Source: Planctomycetia bacterium
GTDB taxonomy: Bacteria > Planctomycetota > Planctomycetia > Pirellulales > UBA1268
DNA: 35,537 nt
NCBI GenBank assembly: GCA_021414115.1
Contig: JAIOPD010000072.1
Span: 1-35,537 of the forward strand
Direction of reading: 5' to 3'
This document shows, piece by piece, positions 31,508-35,537 of this stretch. Within the stretch, counting starts at the first letter, position 1. Each line of letters starts with the position of its first letter. The notes below the pieces were generated by a model. It worked only from the letters and a program-made list of their open reading frames with translations. It was not told the origin of the DNA and did not search any database. Position numbers and translations under genes: made by a program.

Positions 31508-34500
31508 TCATGCGGCAAGACGGCGGCGGTAGGCACGGACCAGTCCGGCGGCGAGCGCCGCGGCCGCCAGCAACCCGGCAGCCGTCGGCTCGGGCACGAT
31601 CACGAACTGGGTCACGCTGCCCGAGCCGAAGTCGGTGGTACGCGTGGCCGTCTGCAACGTCACGCCCGTGATCCCGGGAAGCGTCGTGAGCGAAACATAG
31701 TCGACGCCGCCGAAGGTGCGGGTGGGCGTGCCGGTGGTCTTGGCCCAGTAGGCGAACGTGGCCGTGCCGTCGAGTGCCGACAGGAGCGACGCGGCGGAGA
31801 GTCCGGTGAAAAAGCCTCCCTCGTAGATCTGGCCGTTCGTGATCGAATCGACGTTGAGGTAGACGTCGATCACGTTGGCGGACGTAAAGGCTCCGGAGGC
31901 GAACGGGTCGGAGAGATTCGTCAGCCGGACGACGTCGTTCACGCTCGTGGAGGCCGACGCGTAGGTCGGGGAAAGGCCCGTGAACTCGAGGGCCGCATCG
32001 AGGCCGCCCGAGGGATCGAACTGCGCGGCGGTGAGAATGCCGGGCGAGTTGCCGGGGCTCACGAGGCCGGCGCCAGTGATGGCACCGGCTATCGAGCCCG
32101 AGCCGCCGAGCGTCCCACCGTTGGCCACGTTCACGACGCCGCTGATTGCACCGTTGACGGCGAGTGTTCCGGCGGTGATGTCGGTGCCGCCCGTAAAGCC
32201 GCTCGAGCCGGAGAGCACGAGTGTTCCTGCACCGATCTTGTTCAAGCCGTTCGAGCCGGCGATCGCGGCCCTGACCTCGTGCAGGCCGCCGGCCACGACG
32301 TCGATCGTGGGCTTCACGACGGAGCTTGCCAGGGTCAGCGAGCCGCCGCTGCCCTGGTCGATGACGTAGCGGGCGGTCGTGTTCGTGAACGAGATCGCCG
32401 CAAGGCTCGGCGTCGCGCCGTTCAAGAGCACCGTGGAGGTGCCCCCTTGCGTGCCCGCGAAGATCGCCGCGTCGGTGTTCGAGTAGCCCGCGAACGTGCC
32501 GGGCGCCGCGCCGACGCCGCCGATGCTCGTCCAATTGCCGCTCGCGCCCGAGCCCCACGACCCGCCGCCGGCCACGTTCCACGTGCCCGTGCCGCTGAAC
32601 ACGCTCGCCGAGTAGGCGATGCCGGTCGTGCCGGGTACCTGGCCCGGCAGGAGGCCGGCGGCCTCGGCGCTCGCGTTGGCGAGCGCGATCGTGCCCGAGA
32701 TCGCCCCGGCCGTGGCAAACGTGCCCGCCACCGTGCGGTTCGATCCGCCGCTGCCGTCGAACACGAACCCACTGCTGCCGCTCACCGTGAGGCCGCCACC
32801 CGAGCCGTTGGCCACGGTGATCCGCGTGAAGTCGTTGTCGGAGCCCGCGCTCGTGAACGTACTGGTGGCCGTGCCCGAGGCCCCGAGGTGCACGAGACCA
32901 TAGTCAACAGCCGAGGCCGTGACGACGCGGTTGGCCACAACCGCGCCTGCGACCGCGAATGACCCTGGAGTGTCGCCGGTGTTGCCCGTGTTCGAGAAGG
33001 AGACCGTGCCACTGCGGACGCCCGTCGTGGCCGTGCTCGCGTAGCCGAACGAGATCGCCTGCGTGCCCGAGCCGGCGACGGTGCCCGTCGTGCCGCTCGG
33101 CAGCGACAGGGACGCCGAGGCCGAGAGCGAGTAGCCAGTGGCGTCGGGGCCGCCGTTGACGAGATTCACCGACGTGGTCGTGGCCTGGTTCTGCATCACG
33201 CGGAAGCCGGACACGGCCGACGTGGACGACGTGAGCGCGCTCAACGTGTTGTAGGCGAGCACGAGCGTCTGGTTCGTGCCGCTGGCCACCTGCGAGAGCG
33301 TGAACGTGCCCCCCGTGGTGTTCGTGAACGCCGTGCGGTCGAGCGTGAACTTGTCGGCCGAGAAGCCCGTGATTCCGCTGGCCGAGGAGAGGATCGTCCA
33401 CGAGCCGCTCGTCGTGGCCGAGAAGTTGGCGGCATTGCCGGCGACCGTGCCGGAGAGCGACGTGATCGCGACCCGGAACGTCGTGCCGCTGGTCGAATTG
33501 ATTACGAGTCCGCTGCCCCCCGACACGTTGATGAGGTCCCAGCCGGTGCCGGCCGTGCTGGTGGCGTCGTTCATCTCCCAGAGATACGTGCCACTCGGGT
33601 CCCACGTGAGGCCGCTCGTGTAAGCCTGGATGCCGGGCGAGTTGCCCGGGGAGAGGATGTCGTTCGCGCCGGCCGTCACGGCCGTGTTGATCGTGCCCGT
33701 GCCAGAGATCGTGCCCTGCGTGAACGTGATCGGCTGGGTGAGGGCCGTCGCGGAGTTGTACTTGAGTTCGGCCCCCGAGCCGTTGAGCACGATCCTGGCC
33801 GTGCCGTTGATCCGTCCCGCCGAGGCGATCTCCAGCCGGCCGCCGCTGATCGTGGTCGTGCCCGTGTAGGTGTTGACCCCGGAGAGGACCTGCGTGCCGG
33901 CGCCGGCCTTGGTGAAGGACATGTTGTTGGTGAGATTGGGCAAGCCATCGAGACCGATCACGCCGGCAAAGGTGAACGACGACCCCGAGGCGACCGTGAC
34001 GGTCCACTTCTGGGTGTTCCCACCGGTCTGATCCGTCGTGATGAATGTCCCGGCCGAGCCGGTGATGCCTGCGATGCTGACGCCCGTGCCGGTCTGGTCC
34101 CGGGTGACGACCTTGCCGGAGCGGAGATTCAGCACCGTGGCACTCGGCAGGACGTTGTCCTTCTCGAGCCAGAGCGCGCCCTGGTACCAGAGCCCACCCG
34201 TCGTCATGTTGACGATCGTCTGGCCGGTGTAGGTGAACGCGCCCGAGTAGGTCGGGCCGAACGCGCGAAACGTGAAATATCCCGCGGCCTGGCCCGTGAA
34301 CTCCACGTCGCCCGCCCCCGAGATGGACTGCGTCGTGAACGCGACATAGTCGATGTTCCGTGCAAACACGAGTTTCGCGCCGGCGGCGACCGCGTAGTTG
34401 CCGGTGGGGATCGCCGTCGTCGCGGCCGTCGTGCTGCCGCTTTGCAGCGCGCCCTGGCTCACGGTCGTGAGCCCCGTGTAGGTGCTGGACGCCGAGACCA

Positions 34501-35537
34501 CGAGCGTGCCGTTGCCCGTCTTCGTGAGGCCGCCGGTGTTCGTGTTGTCGATAATCCCCGCCAGCGTCACGGTCTGGCCATTGGTGTCGAGGGTGATTGC
34601 CGAGCCGCTGCCCTTGATCCGCGTCGCCCAGTCGGTGCCGGCGGTGGCCGCCGTGTATTGCAGCGTGCCGCCGCTGAACGTGATCGTTCCGCTACTCAAA
34701 GCCCCCGTGCCGCCCGCCTGCAGCATCCCGCCGCCGATCGTGGTTGGCCCGGCGAAGGTGTTGTTGCCATTGAGCGCGAGCGTGCCGGAGCCCGACTTCG
34801 TGAGGCCGCCGGCATTACTCGATACCATGGAACTCGCGAACGTGACCGACTGGCCGTTGGTGTCGATGGCTACGGCGGACGTGCTGCCCTGGATCCGCGC
34901 CGACAGGTCGGCCGTGTTGCTCGACGTGAACTGCAGCGTGCCGCCCGTGAACAGCACGTTGCCGCCGCCGCCCAGGGCGCTCGCGTTGCCCAGCGACAAG
35001 ACGCCGCCGGCGATCGCTGTCGTGCCGGTGAAGGTGTTGGAACCGGTGACCGCAAGCGTGTTGGCGCCCACCTTCACCAGGCCCAGCGCCCCCTGCGCCG
35101 TGTCGCCTATGGATGGGGTGTAGGTGCGGTTGCCGGCGGTCGTGTCGAAGCCAACCCACGAGCCGGCGCGGAAATTGCTGCCGGTCGAGACCAGCGTCGC
35201 AACGTTGGCATCGGTGACGGTGTTGCCCACCGCCAGGCCGGCGCCGGCATTGACCGTCAGGCTGTTGGCGACGTTCCAGTCCGGCAGAGCGGACGTTGTG
35301 GAGATCGCCAGCACCCCGCCATTCACAACCGTGCCGCCGGAGTAGGTGTTGGAACCGGTGAGCGGGAGTATGCCGGAGTTGACCGCGAGGCCGATGCCGC
35401 CCCGGATCGAGTTGGCGACATTGCCGCCGTAGCCGTCGGTGCGACCGAAGGCCAGCGTGCCGCCGGCCGAGCCGGTGATCACGGTCGACGCCGACAGCGA
35501 GCCGGATGTCCCGCTGCCGATCTGCAGTGTGCCGGCG
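31508..35537 (-). CDS. PEP-CTERM autotransporter-repeat surface protein, N-terminus outside window
   Basis: At least 1342 residues are visible and the frame stays open to the window edge, so the start lies outside; the first possible GTG in the window is not meant as a real start. At least six autotransporter-associated beta-strand repeats are seen, such as GGLTKSGSGTLALNGNNTF followed by GPTTIGGGMLQAG, and KAGAGTQVLSGVNTYTGTTT. They form a long Gly/Ser/Thr-rich beta-helix. SPGNSPGI occurs twice. The C-terminus is FVIVPEPTAAGLLAAAALAA followed by GLVRAYRRRLAA, a PEP-CTERM signal (PEP motif, hydrophobic helix, basic end) recognised by exosortase/archaeosortase-type enzymes, so the protein is exported and anchored. 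A role in adhesion or matrix is an inference from the family. Composition (Gly, Thr, Ser) differs from the neighbours. Confidence 0.9.
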   Translation of the reverse strand, partial: AGTLQIGSGTSGSLSASTVITGSAGGTLAFGRTDGYGGNVANSIRGGIGLAVNSGILPLTGSNTYSGGTVVNGGVLAISTTSALPDWNVANSLTVNAGAGLAVGNTVTDANVATLVSTGSNFRAGSWVGFDTTAGNRTYTPSIGDTAQGALGLVKVGANTLAVTGSNTFTGTTAIAGGVLSLGNASALGGGGNVLFTGGTLQFTSSNTADLSARIQGSTSAVAIDTNGQSVTFASSMVSSNAGGLTKSGSGTLALNGNNTFAGPTTIGGGMLQAGGTGALSSGTITFSGGTLQYTAATAGTDWATRIKGSGSAITLDTNGQTVTLAGIIDNTNTGGLTKTGNGTLVVSASSTYTGLTTVSQGALQSGSTTAATTAIPTGNYAVAAGAKLVFARNIDYVAFTTQSISGAGDVEFTGQAAGYFTFRAFGPTYSGAFTYTGQTIVNMTTGGLWYQGALWLEKDNVLPSATVLNLRSGKVVTRDQTGTGVSIAGITGSAGTFITTDQTGGNTQKWTVTVASGSSFTFAGVIGLDGLPNLTNNMSFTKAGAGTQVLSGVNTYTGTTTISGGRLEIASAGRINGTARIVLNGSGAELKYNSATALTQPITFTQGTISGTGTINTAVTAGANDILSPGNSPGIQAYTSGLTWDPSGTYLWEMNDATSTAGTGWDLINVSGGSGLVINSTSGTTFRVAITSLSGTVAGNAANFSATTSGSWTILSSASGITGFSADKFTLDRTAFTNTTGGTFTLSQVASGTNQTLVLAYNTLSALTSSTSAVSGFRVMQNQATTTSVNLVNGGPDATGYSLSASASLSLPSGTTGTVAGSGTQAISFGYASTATTGVRSGTVSFSNTGNTGDTPGSFAVAGAVVANRVVTASAVDYGLVHLGASGTATSTFTSAGSDNDFTRITVANGSGGGLTVSGSSGFVFDGSGGSNRTVAGTFATAGAISGTIALANASAEAAGLLPGQVPGTTGIAYSASVFSGTGTWNVAGGGSWGSGASGNWTSIGGVGAAPGTFAGYSNTDAAIFAGTQGGTSTVLLNGATPSLAAISFTNTTARYVIDQGSGGSLTLASSVVKPTIDVVAGGLHEVRAAIAGSNGLNKIGAGTLVLSGSSGFTGGTDITAGTLAVNGAISGVVNVANGGTLGGSGSIAGAITGAGLVSPGNSPGILTAAQFDPSGGLDAALEFTGLSPTYASASTSVNDVVRLTNLSDPFASGAFTSANVIDVYLNVDSITNGQIYEGGFFTGLSAASLLSALDGTATFAYWAKTTGTPTRTFGGVDYVSLTTLPGITGVTLQTATRTTDFGSGSVTQFVIVPEPTAAGLLAAAALAAGLVRAYRRRLAA

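Noticed and set aside
31482..32582. 366-codon minus-strand frame rich in Arg and His
   Set aside because: It is a shifted frame of the PEP-CTERM gene, with composition typical of a shadow.

Overview
The window is high-GC bacterial DNA and looks like a chromosome segment from a planctomycete (Planctomycetota, Pirellulales-like). The evidence is lineage-typical families: a DUF1549/DUF1553 c-type cytochrome protein paired with a DUF1501 protein, a heme-binding/DUF6797-type protein with a C-terminal cupredoxin, a ThuA-like protein, secreted sugar-isomerase-like TIM barrels, a DUF1559 pseudopilin fragment, an OprB-type porin relic and a huge autotransporter-repeat protein ending in a PEP-CTERM anchor. 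No 16S or other phylogenetic marker is present, so the placement is by family content only.

Layout. 1-12.3 kb: the tail of an aminotransferase; an intergenic stretch with two repeat elements; an MMPL/RND exporter overlapping a SET-domain methyltransferase gene; a secreted endonuclease/phosphatase-fold protein; a POT peptide transporter with a Tat-exported TIM-barrel protein; a divergent alkaline-phosphatase-fold protein lacking an obvious nucleophile; and a 1317-residue secreted protein of unknown function. 12.3-14.7 kb: a HIT hydrolase with a small partner, then tRNA-Ser(CGA) followed by decayed DNA (integrase tail, broken OprB porin). 14.8-23.6 kb: minus-strand catabolic/respiratory genes DUF1501, DUF1549/1553, TIM barrel and cytochrome-cupredoxin protein. 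23.6-31.4 kb: an accessory island with MntA/HepT, HipBA and VapBC toxin-antitoxin modules, a ThuA gene, one intact DUF4143-type ATPase and pieces of three others, plus relics of a nucleotidyltransferase and a pseudopilin. 31.5 kb to the edge: the C-terminal 1342 residues of a PEP-CTERM autotransporter-repeat protein.

How it works together. The 14.8-23.6 kb genes read as two adjacent minus-strand transcription units (cytochrome-cupredoxin plus TIM barrel; DUF1549 plus DUF1501), of the type planctomycetes use for periplasmic substrate oxidation or degradation; the substrate cannot be told. The ThuA gene 3.3 kb away has the same promoter architecture and the same TTGTACGGACAA site at its start codon as the cytochrome-cupredoxin gene, so the two are probably co-regulated.

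The most notable signals are regulatory. (1) At least four genes in the 23.6-31.4 kb region have a sigma70-like -10 box ending exactly six bases before the start codon (two more at five and eight), predicting leaderless mRNAs. (2) The TTGTACGGACAA site is shared by two genes at identical spacing. (3) TGCAAAA-type direct repeats with an exact 23-bp period, three copies each, precede both the intact ATPase gene and a decayed paralogue. (4) REP-like repeats sit only between convergent gene ends. No CRISPR array, rRNA or complete insertion sequence was seen.
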